The translations under genes were made by a program, and so were the position numbers. This document shows positions 24,362 through 33,541 of a DNA stretch of 48,933 nt, in pieces (positions within the stretch are counted from its first letter, which is position 1; every line of letters begins with the position of its first letter). Below the pieces are notes generated by a model that was not told where the DNA came from, ran no database searches, and worked only from the letters and a program-made list of their open reading frames with translations. The stretch covers positions 1 to 48,933 of the forward strand of contig DGHL01000013.1 of NCBI GenBank assembly GCA_002392645.1. The letters run 5' to 3'. The stretch is from Prevotellaceae bacterium UBA3849 (lineage in GTDB: Bacteria > Bacteroidota > Bacteroidia > Bacteroidales > Bacteroidaceae).

Positions 24362-25264
24362 TTACCTCATTTCTTTCTTAGTTATCAACTCTATAAGGCC
24401 ATCACTCTTACCCGATGCTACCTTGCGACAAAACATTTTATTACTTTGTATTATTTTGTCGTAATCACTCTCGTCGAGAGTCTTTATCTCCTCATTCATC
24501 CATGTAACATAAGTTAAAGGTGTGTGCATAGGCAAACTATACTTCTCATTGTCAAGCATACACTTCTCCTTCCACGTCTCTTCATTCAGCACTACGGTCT
24601 GTGCAAATAGTTCTGCAGGGCACATACACCACTTCAACCAATCCTTAAGTTTCTCGTTTGTGTCCCACTCATGCAGTATCACTTTAGCTAATTTTGGTGT
24701 TATCGCCCACCATGCCGCGCCTTTATACAGTTTATAGGTCTTGTCTCCAATCTTCTTACACAGAGGTTTCTTAATGCCAAGCATTTTCAAGGCACGCCCA
24801 AATGCCCTCGTAACATAATATTCCCATCCGCTTTTTGGCTTATGTATCCAAAAGAAATATTGTTGATAAATGGCAGACATTCTCCAAGGAAAAGACACGT
24901 CTATAGCTGCCAAGTATTCTTTCTTCCTATCCTTTTCAAAGAACTGTACAATCTGTTCTTTACTCCATACAGGATAATCCATTCCACTAATGGTTATCAG
25001 GCGTTCAAACTGCTCACCATACTCAAGTGCCGCACGTACCAACTCCATCTGATATTCAACCTCATTGATGCTTCCCCAACGCACATTTACCCTGTGGTCT
25101 ATAAACTTCATCCTACCATCATCTAAAAAGGCCAGCTTAAAAATGTTTATATCAGACTTTTTGTCTACATGCAAGAAGAATACTGACTCATCAGGCAATG
25201 CACAGACAAGTCTCTGCAGTTGTTGAACATCAGTATGAGTAGATATCAGAAATGCTAACTTCAT
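24362..25264 (-). CDS. Core-2/I-branching beta-1,6-N-acetylglucosaminyltransferase family protein (GT14)
   Basis: Glycosyltransferase of family GT14 (Branch domain); eukaryotic members add beta-1,6-GlcNAc branches or xylose. The 300-residue protein shows the family blocks: LAFLISTHTDVQQLQRLV, FFLHVDKKSDI, RVNVRWGSINEVEYQMELVR (58-77), ITISGMDYPVWSKEQIVQFF (about 92-111), and WWAITPKLAKVIL followed by the CPAELFAQTVVLN segment. The bacterial enzymes in capsule loci are largely uncharacterised, so branching of the repeat unit is inference. It is co-directional with its neighbours. Confidence 0.88.
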   Translation of the reverse strand: MKLAFLISTHTDVQQLQRLVCALPDESVFFLHVDKKSDINIFKLAFLDDGRMKFIDHRVNVRWGSINEVEYQMELVRAALEYGEQFERLITISGMDYPVWSKEQIVQFFEKDRKKEYLAAIDVSFPWRMSAIYQQYFFWIHKPKSGWEYYVTRAFGRALKMLGIKKPLCKKIGDKTYKLYKGAAWWAITPKLAKVILHEWDTNEKLKDWLKWCMCPAELFAQTVVLNEETWKEKCMLDNEKYSLPMHTPLTYVTWMNEEIKTLDESDYDKIIQSNKMFCRKVASGKSDGLIELITKKEMR

Positions 25265-25415
25265 TTAATAATTGTTGCCAATAGCAAGGATTGTCGTCAA
25301 CATAAATAGAACACAAGTTTTTGTTGATAATATTTTGTTAGTATATACTTATCTTCTGTTTGTGGCAGTAGACGAAATATTTTATGAGGGGAAACATAAA
25401 AACATCTCATGTAAA

Positions 25416-26687
25416 TTACAACCTTCCGTCAATAATATCGCGTGGTAACACCCCCTTGACATCATACACGATTCCGTTATTCTCAACAAGAGACTTAATA
25501 TCTAAATCAGAGAAACAACTATGTGCCACGCCTAACACCACAGCATTGTATTTATCCGATTCTGACAGTACATTAGTTACATCTATATTATATTCTCTTT
25601 TTACTGTCTCTATATCTGCCCAGGGGTCATAGACTGTTATGTTCGTTGTGTACTCTGACAAAGTTGAGTATATATCAACAATTTTCGTATTACGGATGTC
25701 GGGACAATTCTCTTTAAACGTTATACCCAATATAAGGATTCTGGCATCCTTAACCAATATCCCCTTCTTGTTCATGCATTTTATAACTTGTTCAGCCACA
25801 TATTCGCCCATACCGTCATTCAGGCGACGTGCGGCGAACATTACGCGCGGAAGGACACCATATACCTGGGCTTTTTGAATAAGGTAATATGGATCCACTG
25901 ATATACAATGCCCTCCAACGAGTCCAGGTTTCAATTTAATGAAATTCCATTTCGTAGCAGCCGCTTCTATAACATCCTGTGTATCGATATTCATGGCATT
26001 GAAGATCTTTGCCAGTTCATTCATGAATGCTATGTTCACATCACGTTGTGAATTCTCTATTATTTTAGATGCTTCTGCCACTTTGATTGACGGAGCCTTA
26101 TGTGTGCCATTGACTAACACACTGTTATAAATATCATCAACGAGGTTTGCCACTTCTGGCGTAGAGCCTGAGGTGACCTTGCGTATTTTCTCCACTGTGT
26201 GTTCCTTATCTCCTGGATTGATTCGCTCTGGCGAATAGCCTGCAAAAAAATCCTGGTTATACACTAAACCACTGACTCTCTCAACCACTGGTATGCACTC
26301 TTCTTCGGTTACTCCTGGATATACGGTAGATTCATATACCACCACATCCCCCTTACTGATAACCTTGCCAACCGTCTCACTGGCTCCCCAAAGCGGACAT
26401 AAGTCTGGACGGTTATTTTCATCAACAGGTGTAGGCACAGCAACGACATAGAAATTACATTTTCTGATTTCCTCTAAATCTGTAGTGCATATTAGATGTT
26501 TGCGTTTTATCGCTTCCTGTAGCATCTTGTCGTTTACCTCACCTGTACAGTCATGACCAGTCATCAGTTCATTAACTCGGCTTTGATTCATATCAAAGCC
26601 TACGGTCGGATATTTGGTGGAGAATAGTCTTGCTAAAGGAAGGCCTACATATCCGAGACCAATTACACAAATTTTTATATCTTTCAT
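25416..26687 (-). CDS. Nucleotide-sugar dehydrogenase, TviB/WbpO-like (UDP-N-acetylhexosamine 6-dehydrogenase)
   Basis: Oxidises C6 of a UDP-N-acetylhexosamine to the uronic acid using two NAD+, giving an acidic sugar for the polysaccharide. The Rossmann start IKICVIGLGYVGLPLARLFS, the GHDCTGEV loop and YESTVYPGVTEEECIPVV place it with TviB/WbpO rather than UDP-glucose dehydrogenases. The catalytic cysteine lies in LVGGHCISVDPYYLIQKA (about residue 267). 423 residues, family-typical. No UDP-GlcNAc 2- or 4-epimerase lies in the window, so the precursor may come from elsewhere. A 151-base gap downstream (25265-25415) contains no gene. Confidence 0.9.
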   Translation of the reverse strand: MKDIKICVIGLGYVGLPLARLFSTKYPTVGFDMNQSRVNELMTGHDCTGEVNDKMLQEAIKRKHLICTTDLEEIRKCNFYVVAVPTPVDENNRPDLCPLWGASETVGKVISKGDVVVYESTVYPGVTEEECIPVVERVSGLVYNQDFFAGYSPERINPGDKEHTVEKIRKVTSGSTPEVANLVDDIYNSVLVNGTHKAPSIKVAEASKIIENSQRDVNIAFMNELAKIFNAMNIDTQDVIEAAATKWNFIKLKPGLVGGHCISVDPYYLIQKAQVYGVLPRVMFAARRLNDGMGEYVAEQVIKCMNKKGILVKDARILILGITFKENCPDIRNTKIVDIYSTLSEYTTNITVYDPWADIETVKREYNIDVTNVLSESDKYNAVVLGVAHSCFSDLDIKSLVENNGIVYDVKGVLPRDIIDGRL

Positions 26688-26722
26688 ATTTTTTCGTATT
26701 TTAAAGTTTCCTATGTCTGATT

Positions 26723-27271
26723 TTAAGAATTTCTTCTATCACGTATTACTTTTGACGGATTACCACCAATGATGGAATATTCAGGAAAATCCTTACATAA
26801 CACACATCTTGCTGCTATAATGCTATGATCAGATATTATCCTACCGGGAGTGATAAAAACATCTCTCCCTATCCAAACATCATTACCAATTTTTGTTATT
26901 TTCTTCTTTTGAAACCCTTGGAGCGACATTGGAATATTAGCATTGTGGTAATTGTGATTTATATCCAATATAAAACAATTTGGGCCCATCATAACATTGT
27001 CACCTATTATAGTTCCATTGGGTATATGAGCATTAATTCCAATACCGCTATTGTCTCCTATCTCTATTTCAGTACCGCTTGCGAACCACGCCTTTCGCTC
27101 TATATTTACATTCTTACCACATTTCTTAAAAATATGTCTGCAAACGAATCTACGTATTATTCCGCCTATTTCCCAACAAGAATTACTGCTTGGAAGATGT
27201 CGGGCAAAACCATAGTATAAAATTAAAAAGAATATTTTTACTATTGAAATATTTTTTCCCTTTATTACCAT
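26723..27271 (-). CDS. Left-handed beta-helix acyltransferase (WcaB/CysE-like)
   Basis: A 182-residue hexapeptide-repeat acetyltransferase, likely O-acetylating a sugar. An N-terminal hydrophobic stretch (IVKIFFLILYYGFARHL) precedes FKKCGKNVNIERKAWFASGT, a serine-acetyltransferase-like turn. Repeats follow (IGDNSGIGINAHIPNGTIIG), with the active-site His in LDINHNYHNANIPM and the closing SIIGGNPSKVIRDR. It sits between the dehydrogenase and a GT2 gene, in the AT-rich core of the operon. It is the third acetyltransferase of this fold in the locus; acceptor unknown. Confidence 0.84.
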   Translation of the reverse strand: MVIKGKNISIVKIFFLILYYGFARHLPSSNSCWEIGGIIRRFVCRHIFKKCGKNVNIERKAWFASGTEIEIGDNSGIGINAHIPNGTIIGDNVMMGPNCFILDINHNYHNANIPMSLQGFQKKKITKIGNDVWIGRDVFITPGRIISDHSIIAARCVLCKDFPEYSIIGGNPSKVIRDRRNS

Positions 27272-27316
27272 ATATCAAAAAATATTAGATATACGAAATG
27301 ACTTTCTTGTATTATA

Positions 27317-28300
27317 TTACTTAGCGAATTTGTAGCCTTTAAAAAAATGATATACAGGGTAAAAACCAAAATATGCTAATATAATCTTACCTTTTACGGC
27401 CCACGATAGACGCTTTGATCTTAATATTTGGCTAAAAATATTAGGATATGTGTATCTCCATTTCAAATAATAGGGAAGTTTGTAAATGGCAGGTAAAAGT
27501 AAATTGATATTTAATAATTTCCTGATTAAAATATCTTCTTTGAATAAAGTACAGCAGTGTTCATTTAAAAACTCCTCTATTAACTTGGTGTTATTACAGC
27601 AGTCTTTAAATTTTTTTTCACAGGATGCTACGGAAAGACTGTTTGTAGTAGAAGAAGCATTACGATAATAATTATAATATGGTTTAGGAAGATGTTTAAT
27701 ATTATCCGCCAACCAAAGCATTTGTATAAGCAAAGTACTATCTTCTGTCATATCACCGACAGGGAAAAGCATTTCCTCTTTAAAATAAATTTCCCTCTTT
27801 ACTAATGCCATACACAGACTGCCTCTCTCTGCACCAGAAATAATTGTCGAGATAACACTTTTCTTTTCAACGTCTGGGAAATTTAAATTGACAACTTTTT
27901 TTTCTGCTCCATCAGACATGAAGTAATCATGTAGCACTATATCACACTTGTTAGATATGGCATAGAGATACAAATTCTCATAAGCATCTTTTTCAACCCA
28001 ATCATCAGAATCACAATGGATAATATATTCACCAGAAGAATTCTGTATGCCCCATTGTCTTACAATAGCTTGCCCGCTATTCCTATCCATGTGATGTATT
28101 TTCACCTGTTCTTTTCTATGTGGATATTCTTCTAATATTCGAAGAAGTATTTCAACACTTCTATCAGGAGACGCATCATCAATGAACAAATACTCAATAT
28201 CATCTAATGTTTGCTCAAAAAGACTTCTGGCACATCGTTCCATGAATGCTTCAACCTTATAGATTGGGACAACAACACTAACTTTGGGTCTATTATTCAT
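27317..28300 (-). CDS. Glycosyltransferase family 2
   Basis: Predicted cytoplasmic GT-A glycosyltransferase. The N-terminus KVSVVVPIYKVEAFMERC and EYLFIDDASPDRSVEIL are textbook GT2. The DxD motif lies in EYIIHCDSDDWVEKD (about 91-105). The catalytic-region segment FPVGDMTEDSTLLIQMLW (about 173-190) carries the EDxxL pattern expected near the base. The C-terminal third is basic and amphipathic (YLKWRYTYP, SKRLSWAVKGKI), consistent with membrane association. 327 residues; strongly AT-rich coding sequence. Donor unknown. Confidence 0.9.
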   Translation of the reverse strand: MNNRPKVSVVVPIYKVEAFMERCARSLFEQTLDDIEYLFIDDASPDRSVEILLRILEEYPHRKEQVKIHHMDRNSGQAIVRQWGIQNSSGEYIIHCDSDDWVEKDAYENLYLYAISNKCDIVLHDYFMSDGAEKKVVNLNFPDVEKKSVISTIISGAERGSLCMALVKREIYFKEEMLFPVGDMTEDSTLLIQMLWLADNIKHLPKPYYNYYRNASSTTNSLSVASCEKKFKDCCNNTKLIEEFLNEHCCTLFKEDILIRKLLNINLLLPAIYKLPYYLKWRYTYPNIFSQILRSKRLSWAVKGKIILAYFGFYPVYHFFKGYKFAK

Positions 28301-28326
28301 AATTATACGAAACTATACGACAAGTA

Positions 28327-29502
28327 TCAAATGATTTTTTTTATGTCTGAATACTCTATACTGTAGGCATGTTCCCAACTGAATTCATCATTTATTGATT
28401 GTTCATCCATTGGATCACTCGTCCTAAGTCGTTCAACAACTTTTACAGCAAAATTCTCCACAAAATTATCAGAAGGATAGTCAACTACGTTTTTCTCTCC
28501 AATTACCTCTTTTATTCCTCCGACATTTGAACCCACAACCTTACAACCACAATTTAATGCCTCAACAAGAACAAGTGGCAGTCCCTCTTTTTTGCTTGGC
28601 AACAATAAAAGGTCCGTACAATTCAAAAAAATGGGCATTTTATTAGGTGATTTATCCCCCCAAAATACAACAGGGAGCTTTTTAGAAGATTCCTCAAGTT
28701 GACATCTGAGTTTTCCACTTCCAAAAATCCATAGCACAGTATTGTCTATGTGTTTATGCACTATTTCAAATATCTGCGGTATCAACAAGACATTTTTTAT
28801 ATCAATAAGATTTCCCGCAAATGATAATACGATCTTATCTGAAACATGAAACTCATCTCTCAGCCTTTGACGCTCACTGTCATTGTATTTTATAAAACGA
28901 CGGTCACACCCATTATGCAGTACTTTTTTGTTGTTTGTTCTGACAAGTTTATCTGAAAGTTCACATAATGCATTACTGACAAAATAATTAATATCAGCAG
29001 ACTTTATTATTTCTGTTATTTTTTTTCTCTCAGAACAACTATTCCATGGAGCCGTATGTATATCGGAGCCATGCCAGGTGACGCTAAATGGTATCCCATA
29101 TCGTTTCTTTGCATTCATAGCTACGTACCCCGCATCCTGCGAATGGGCAATAATGAAATCAGCATCTTTTAAGTGAATGTGTTGTTTTTTGAGGAAATGC
29201 TCCTTGAAATATGCTCTTCCATGTAATTTAATATGGCAGATATAGTCAAGAATAGAGTATGTGAACCATAGCATCTTTATCCTTACTCCGTCAACAATAA
29301 CACTCTCTATCCTTTCTCTTTTAGGAGTTCCACGAAGTTTTCTAACTAACCAAGGTTCATAATCACCTATTAAGTAAAACTCTACATTATACTCATCGTT
29401 TTTCAGAAGCATGCGAGTTCTTCCTAACATTGCGTTGAACAATCCTTTCCTGTCATAAGGGTTTCCACAACCTATTACAAATATTTTTTCTTTCTTGTTC
29501 AT
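28327..29502 (-). CDS. Glycosyltransferase family 4 (GT-B)
   Basis: A 391-residue retaining GT-B glycosyltransferase. The N-terminal acceptor domain includes IPFSVTWHGSDIHTAPWN (about 135-153), and the linker VSNALCELSDKL is typical. The donor domain has LSFAGNLIDIKNVLLIPQIF and the complete EX7E motif in LLLPSKKEGLPLVLVEALNC (about 299-318), unlike the other GT4 gene of this operon. The gene lies 4 bases from the upstream polymerase gene and within the AT-rich core. The transferred sugar is unknown. Confidence 0.9.
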   Translation of the reverse strand: MNKKEKIFVIGCGNPYDRKGLFNAMLGRTRMLLKNDEYNVEFYLIGDYEPWLVRKLRGTPKRERIESVIVDGVRIKMLWFTYSILDYICHIKLHGRAYFKEHFLKKQHIHLKDADFIIAHSQDAGYVAMNAKKRYGIPFSVTWHGSDIHTAPWNSCSERKKITEIIKSADINYFVSNALCELSDKLVRTNNKKVLHNGCDRRFIKYNDSERQRLRDEFHVSDKIVLSFAGNLIDIKNVLLIPQIFEIVHKHIDNTVLWIFGSGKLRCQLEESSKKLPVVFWGDKSPNKMPIFLNCTDLLLLPSKKEGLPLVLVEALNCGCKVVGSNVGGIKEVIGEKNVVDYPSDNFVENFAVKVVERLRTSDPMDEQSINDEFSWEHAYSIEYSDIKKII

Positions 29503-29506
29503 CTAG

Positions 29507-30619
29507 TTAGTTGAATAAAGAGCAATAATAAGTATAAGAAAGAGTATATAATGAACTGAATATTGCTATGACGAGAGTCGCTATTGTATATTTCCTTTTA
29601 TAACCTATGTCATATAACTTCCATAAGAATATTGAACCAGGTATCAGAGCATACATTGTAAATCTTTCATACAATTCAAGTGTATTATAATTATAATTAA
29701 AATCAAGCAAAAAAACGGAAGAAGATAAGGCCGTCCAGAAAGCACCACTTCCAAAAATCCTTGCATATTTCGGAAATTTTCTGTTATTTTCATCAAATAC
29801 AGACATCAGATATAATATGGCAATCATATACACAGAAATATGGAATGATACTTTCTCAACCAATTCCCCATAACCCATGCTACGTTCTTCTCCTTCAAGA
29901 TAGCTTTGCGCCACACCTATTGTATATTCCATACGTTCCTCCTGAAACTCTGCAATATCCATGAGATCTATGCCCCCCAAAAACCAATACATAATAGTAG
30001 TACCTATAAGTATCAAGAATAAAAAGGCCCATTTCCCCAAACGGTATGATGCAATGGCAGAGATACCCATCACTATTCCAAATGTGGCAGATTTATGAAA
30101 ATTAATAGAAAGTACAAGTAAGCCTAAACCTAACATTTGCAAAAATAGCAATTTTCTATTGCTATGAGCTAACAAAGTAGTTCCAAGTATTATTGCTGCC
30201 ATTGCAAGAGAAGCTCTTGCATATGTAAACCATATAAAATAAGTGGAAATATACACATATGTCAGATATTCCGATTTCTTTTCGATAATTCTAAATGCCA
30301 ATAATAATAGAAAAAGGGCCATTCCCCATATAATTAGGCGAATACTTTCATATGACGTAAAATTATTAGCAATCATATAATAAAAAGGCTCAAGATTTAC
30401 TCTCGCCCCCAACCGCGCTTCTTTGAATTCGCTTATATAGTAGAAATAGTCACCTCCCCAAAAGGCATATTCGCAAAACAAAAGCATCAAGAACACAGCC
30501 AATATATATCGAAACTTTTCACCATCCCTATTCATGATACCTCGATATGCTAAGAAGAGCATAAAAAGATATAATAACAAGTTAGAAAAGACGTAAAGCG
30601 GTTGCTGTACTAACTCCAT
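29507..30619 (-). CDS. EpsG-family polysaccharide polymerase (Wzy role)
   Basis: Integral membrane protein with about ten hydrophobic segments, matching the EpsG family, which serves as polymerase (Wzy) in Wzx/Wzy-dependent pathways. Typical features are the early aromatic GDYFYYISEF, the NLEPFYYMIANNF segment (family pattern EPxY) and FTYARASLAMAAIILGTTLL, followed by INFHKSATFGIVM (pattern xxHxS). 370 residues. Polymerases are poorly conserved in sequence, so the call rests on this pattern plus position beside the flippase gene. Confidence 0.82.
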   Translation of the reverse strand: MELVQQPLYVFSNLLLYLFMLFLAYRGIMNRDGEKFRYILAVFLMLLFCEYAFWGGDYFYYISEFKEARLGARVNLEPFYYMIANNFTSYESIRLIIWGMALFLLLLAFRIIEKKSEYLTYVYISTYFIWFTYARASLAMAAIILGTTLLAHSNRKLLFLQMLGLGLLVLSINFHKSATFGIVMGISAIASYRLGKWAFLFLILIGTTIMYWFLGGIDLMDIAEFQEERMEYTIGVAQSYLEGEERSMGYGELVEKVSFHISVYMIAILYLMSVFDENNRKFPKYARIFGSGAFWTALSSSVFLLDFNYNYNTLELYERFTMYALIPGSIFLWKLYDIGYKRKYTIATLVIAIFSSLYTLSYTYYCSLFN

Positions 30620-30650
30620 AGAATTTATTTTATCAACCTAATAAATTGCG

Positions 30651-30743
30651 TTACCAATGATAGCTATTAGTTTTTATACTGTAGACATAAATTACGACGA
30701 AAACAGTTTCTTTCGCAGAATGTCTATCATCCAAGAAGTTCAT
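30651..30743 (-). CDS. Possible 30-residue small ORF overlapping the wzx stop codon
   Basis: An ATG at 30743 overlaps the TGA of the flippase gene (ATGA) and opens a 30-codon frame (MNFLDDRHSAKETVFVVIYV to a TAA at 30651-30653) filling most of the gap before the polymerase gene. ATGA overlaps are used by real genes in this operon, which is the only support. The segment TVFVVIYVYSI is hydrophobic. It may be chance. Confidence 0.2.
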   Translation of the reverse strand: MNFLDDRHSAKETVFVVIYVYSIKTNSYHW

Positions 30744-32221
30744 TTCCGTGTGAAAAATCGCTTAAACTCATATATAGTCACTTCTTTCGTAATAAACATA
30801 GTAACTAGCACACAACATACATACATAAAAGCGAAGGGGAGAAGATATATCAAATTATGATAATCCCCATAAACCCACCATATAGGAGTCAATGTCATCG
30901 ATACTATAGCAAATAAAGAGGCACTTGACCTAAACAAGCTTAGATAATCACTTAGCCTCAACAATATAGTGTTTTTTAGTAACATATACCAGTTAAGGAA
31001 GAAACCTAAAATACTTATAACAAGTATACATCCTAATGTAATATTCATAGAAATCCAACCAAACAAAAACAATATAGGTATTGTCACAATCGTTTTTATC
31101 GTTGTGTACAAAAAAGTAACATCTGTTTTTTTTATAGATATAGCCAAAAGTCCATTTGGCATACAAGTTAGTCCTAGAAAGCCACATACGGCTGTCATTC
31201 TAACGATGAAAGTTGCATCCATGAATTTCTCTCCGTAAAACCAATATACTATAGCATCTGCAAATACAAATACAAAACTCGTTGTCGCAGCATTGACCAA
31301 CGACACTTTACGTATAAGCTTACAAAACATTTCCCTAAGTTTATAAAGGTCATCTTGTAAAGCAGTCAATACGGGTAATAGCACTTTGTTAACAACTGCA
31401 TTTATTATCATTGTAAACTTCACAACAATTTCTTTTGCCAAGTTATATAAACCTAATTCTGCAACATCAAAATAAAAGCCAATAATTATTATATCAATCT
31501 TGGACGAAAAGAAATCCATAATCTGAGTACCCATCTGAAAGCCTCCTACTTTCATTAAGCCTCTTGTCCTTTTGAGATCTATCCTTTGCAGCCTAAACCT
31601 GTAGGTAGTCTGCCCGGCAACAAAGTTCCAAAGATTAATTATTATAGCATGTGCGAGAGTAGACAATATAAGGCTATATGCACCGTAAGAGTTTTTCGCC
31701 AATACAACAGCTAAAGGTAAGGAGAGAAATGCTGATACGATATTGCGTATGGCAATTGTTTTAAATCTCATTTCTTTCTGTAATACCGTTTCATATAACC
31801 GACCTATGCTAATGAAAAACAATTCTAATAAAACTATCGGTAACATCACGCCTATAGCGTCGTTTGAATAATAAGAGGCAATTAGTGATGACGATAATGA
31901 CAGCGATATCAGAGCAAAATTATATATAAGAAACTGAATCTCAAAAAGACTAATGAAATCTTGTTTTTCGAGGTTCTTCTGCGACATTATTGCCGAAGAA
32001 AAGCCTAAATCTGAGAACAATTGTACTAATCCCAACGTAAGCGTCAGTAAAGCTACTATACCAAAATCTGATTTCTCCAGAAATCTAGATAAAATGCTAA
32101 GTCTCAGTATTTGCACGAGTCCATTTGTAATGGTTGATATGGTAGACCATCCCACCCCTGCAAATATCTTTCGACTTGTCATTTCTTCTGTCATATTGTA
32201 CCTTTTTTTGTTCTTTTTCAA
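30740..32221 (-). CDS. wzx: Wzx-type polysaccharide flippase (MOP superfamily)
   Basis: Moves the undecaprenyl-pyrophosphate-linked repeat unit across the inner membrane. A 493-residue protein with 12-14 hydrophobic segments. The N-terminal GVGWSTISTITNGLVQILR and RFLEKSDFGIVALLTLTLGL, and the motif QLFSDLGFSSAIMSQKNLEK, are typical of the WzxC-like PST branch. The frame can begin at 32221 or at MTEEM (32194). It lies next to the EpsG-type polymerase, as expected of a Wzx/Wzy system. Coding sequence is AT-rich. A 247-base gap without a recognisable gene lies upstream (32222-32468). Confidence 0.9.
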   Translation of the reverse strand: MKKNKKRYNMTEEMTSRKIFAGVGWSTISTITNGLVQILRLSILSRFLEKSDFGIVALLTLTLGLVQLFSDLGFSSAIMSQKNLEKQDFISLFEIQFLIYNFALISLSLSSSLIASYYSNDAIGVMLPIVLLELFFISIGRLYETVLQKEMRFKTIAIRNIVSAFLSLPLAVVLAKNSYGAYSLILSTLAHAIIINLWNFVAGQTTYRFRLQRIDLKRTRGLMKVGGFQMGTQIMDFFSSKIDIIIIGFYFDVAELGLYNLAKEIVVKFTMIINAVVNKVLLPVLTALQDDLYKLREMFCKLIRKVSLVNAATTSFVFVFADAIVYWFYGEKFMDATFIVRMTAVCGFLGLTCMPNGLLAISIKKTDVTFLYTTIKTIVTIPILFLFGWISMNITLGCILVISILGFFLNWYMLLKNTILLRLSDYLSLFRSSASLFAIVSMTLTPIWWVYGDYHNLIYLLPFAFMYVCCVLVTMFITKEVTIYEFKRFFTRK

Positions 32222-32468
32222 ACAATACTTTGAGTCAAAACTATTTCAAAAAATCTTATTTAGGTTTCGCTTGTAGTTCAGTAGTTAAGAAATCGCTATG
32301 CAAACATCCTATAGGGCCGAGCGAAGACAATGCTAAGTCAATCTCTCATTTCTAATAGAGGTCTACTAAAAGCTGAACCACAATACTAATGCCTTAACTT
32401 TTGACTCCTTCACTCGATATACAAAGAAACTCCTGAAATCTCAAGAAGTTGAGAGGAACTTGAATCAA
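32222..32468. other. Gene-free gap inside the polysaccharide operon
   Basis: No open frame with family similarity. On the minus strand, directly after the acyltransferase stop, a short frame ends QLLEISGVSLYIE before TGA, which could be the tail of a lost gene. The rest shows no repeat or hairpin that I can support. It may be the scar of a deletion, insertion or recombination event. Confidence 0.35.
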
Positions 32469-33398
32469 TTAATTCAAATGGATTAATGTTCTGGTTATCT
32501 TGTTTTTATTCATCAACCAACAAATAGCGCTACTAACGATAATGATAAGAATTGGCGTAAGATATCTAAATGGTGTAGTATAATTTTGTGCCATCACATA
32601 AACTGACATACTCCAATGAATTAGATATATACCCATCGAATTAGCTGAAATGAATTTAATAATAGCACACTCTCTCCAGTCTATCATAGAAAAGAATTTA
32701 ATTAAACTAAGCGTAGCAACAAGAATAAATGGACTCTTTTGCCCGGCAAATGCCTTGTCGTCAAAATTGTTATAATGGTTATACAGTGTCTGTGCCAAAA
32801 TTGCAATGCAAAATGTAAAAAAAGGAATCCACTTGTTTTTGAGCCTTATTTGTAATAATACATAGCCCCCCACAGCATAAGCCAACGCCCAATTAAAATT
32901 CCATCCTTGTATTGGATTGAAAGGCTTAAATAAACTCTTTATCCCCATAAAAGTAAAACAACTAATGAGAATGAATGATATCCATAATATTTTCTTTTCC
33001 CTAGTAATCGTTTCCAACAATGGATATAACATATACAAGATAACCATTGTTTCAAGGAACCATAAATGATGGCAAAATCCCATACGTAGATTCCATACAT
33101 CTAAGAGACACTGCTTAATGGAATATGGTTCTGGATAGATTATTAATATACGTAGCAGATTTGACACTATTCCCCAAAACAATATAAGAAATAATATTTT
33201 AAGGATTTTCGGCACATAATAATCATATCCTCTGTTTTTAGACAACAACAAACCTCCGTTAATAGCAAAGAACAACGGGCAAGGTATGCTAATAACTGCT
33301 GCTATAAATAAATTATCATCAAATAAATGACAATGAAATAACACTACTTGGAATATAGCAATAGTCTTGATTACATCTATGTATATTTTTCTTTTCAT
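32469..33398 (-). CDS. Acyltransferase family 3 membrane protein
   Basis: Polytopic membrane O-acyltransferase (PF01757 type) that could acetylate the polysaccharide or a lipid-linked intermediate. The N-terminal RKIYIDVIKTIAIFQVVLFH holds the conserved R/K-x10-H pattern of the family. FAINGGLLLSK and HHLWFLETMVILYMLYPLL (about 118-136) are further hallmarks, and NSMGIYLIHW is near the C-terminus. The longer frame to 33434 begins MQHYFKC, but MKRKIYIDV at 33398 is the usual start. 309 residues. AT-rich; upstream of it composition rises sharply in the aminotransferase gene. Confidence 0.88.
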   Translation of the reverse strand: MKRKIYIDVIKTIAIFQVVLFHCHLFDDNLFIAAVISIPCPLFFAINGGLLLSKNRGYDYYVPKILKILFLILFWGIVSNLLRILIIYPEPYSIKQCLLDVWNLRMGFCHHLWFLETMVILYMLYPLLETITREKKILWISFILISCFTFMGIKSLFKPFNPIQGWNFNWALAYAVGGYVLLQIRLKNKWIPFFTFCIAILAQTLYNHYNNFDDKAFAGQKSPFILVATLSLIKFFSMIDWRECAIIKFISANSMGIYLIHWSMSVYVMAQNYTTPFRYLTPILIIIVSSAICWLMNKNKITRTLIHLN

Positions 33399-33541
33399 CT
33401 TTCTACTTGTTTTACACTTGAAATAATGTTGCATGATATAAGGGCGTGTAGTGACTCCTACTCAACCGTTAGCAGATGCTGAAGATGCATCGTCAGGTGA
33501 TGCAAGGATTGTAAAGATAATTATGTACACCTACTTACCGA

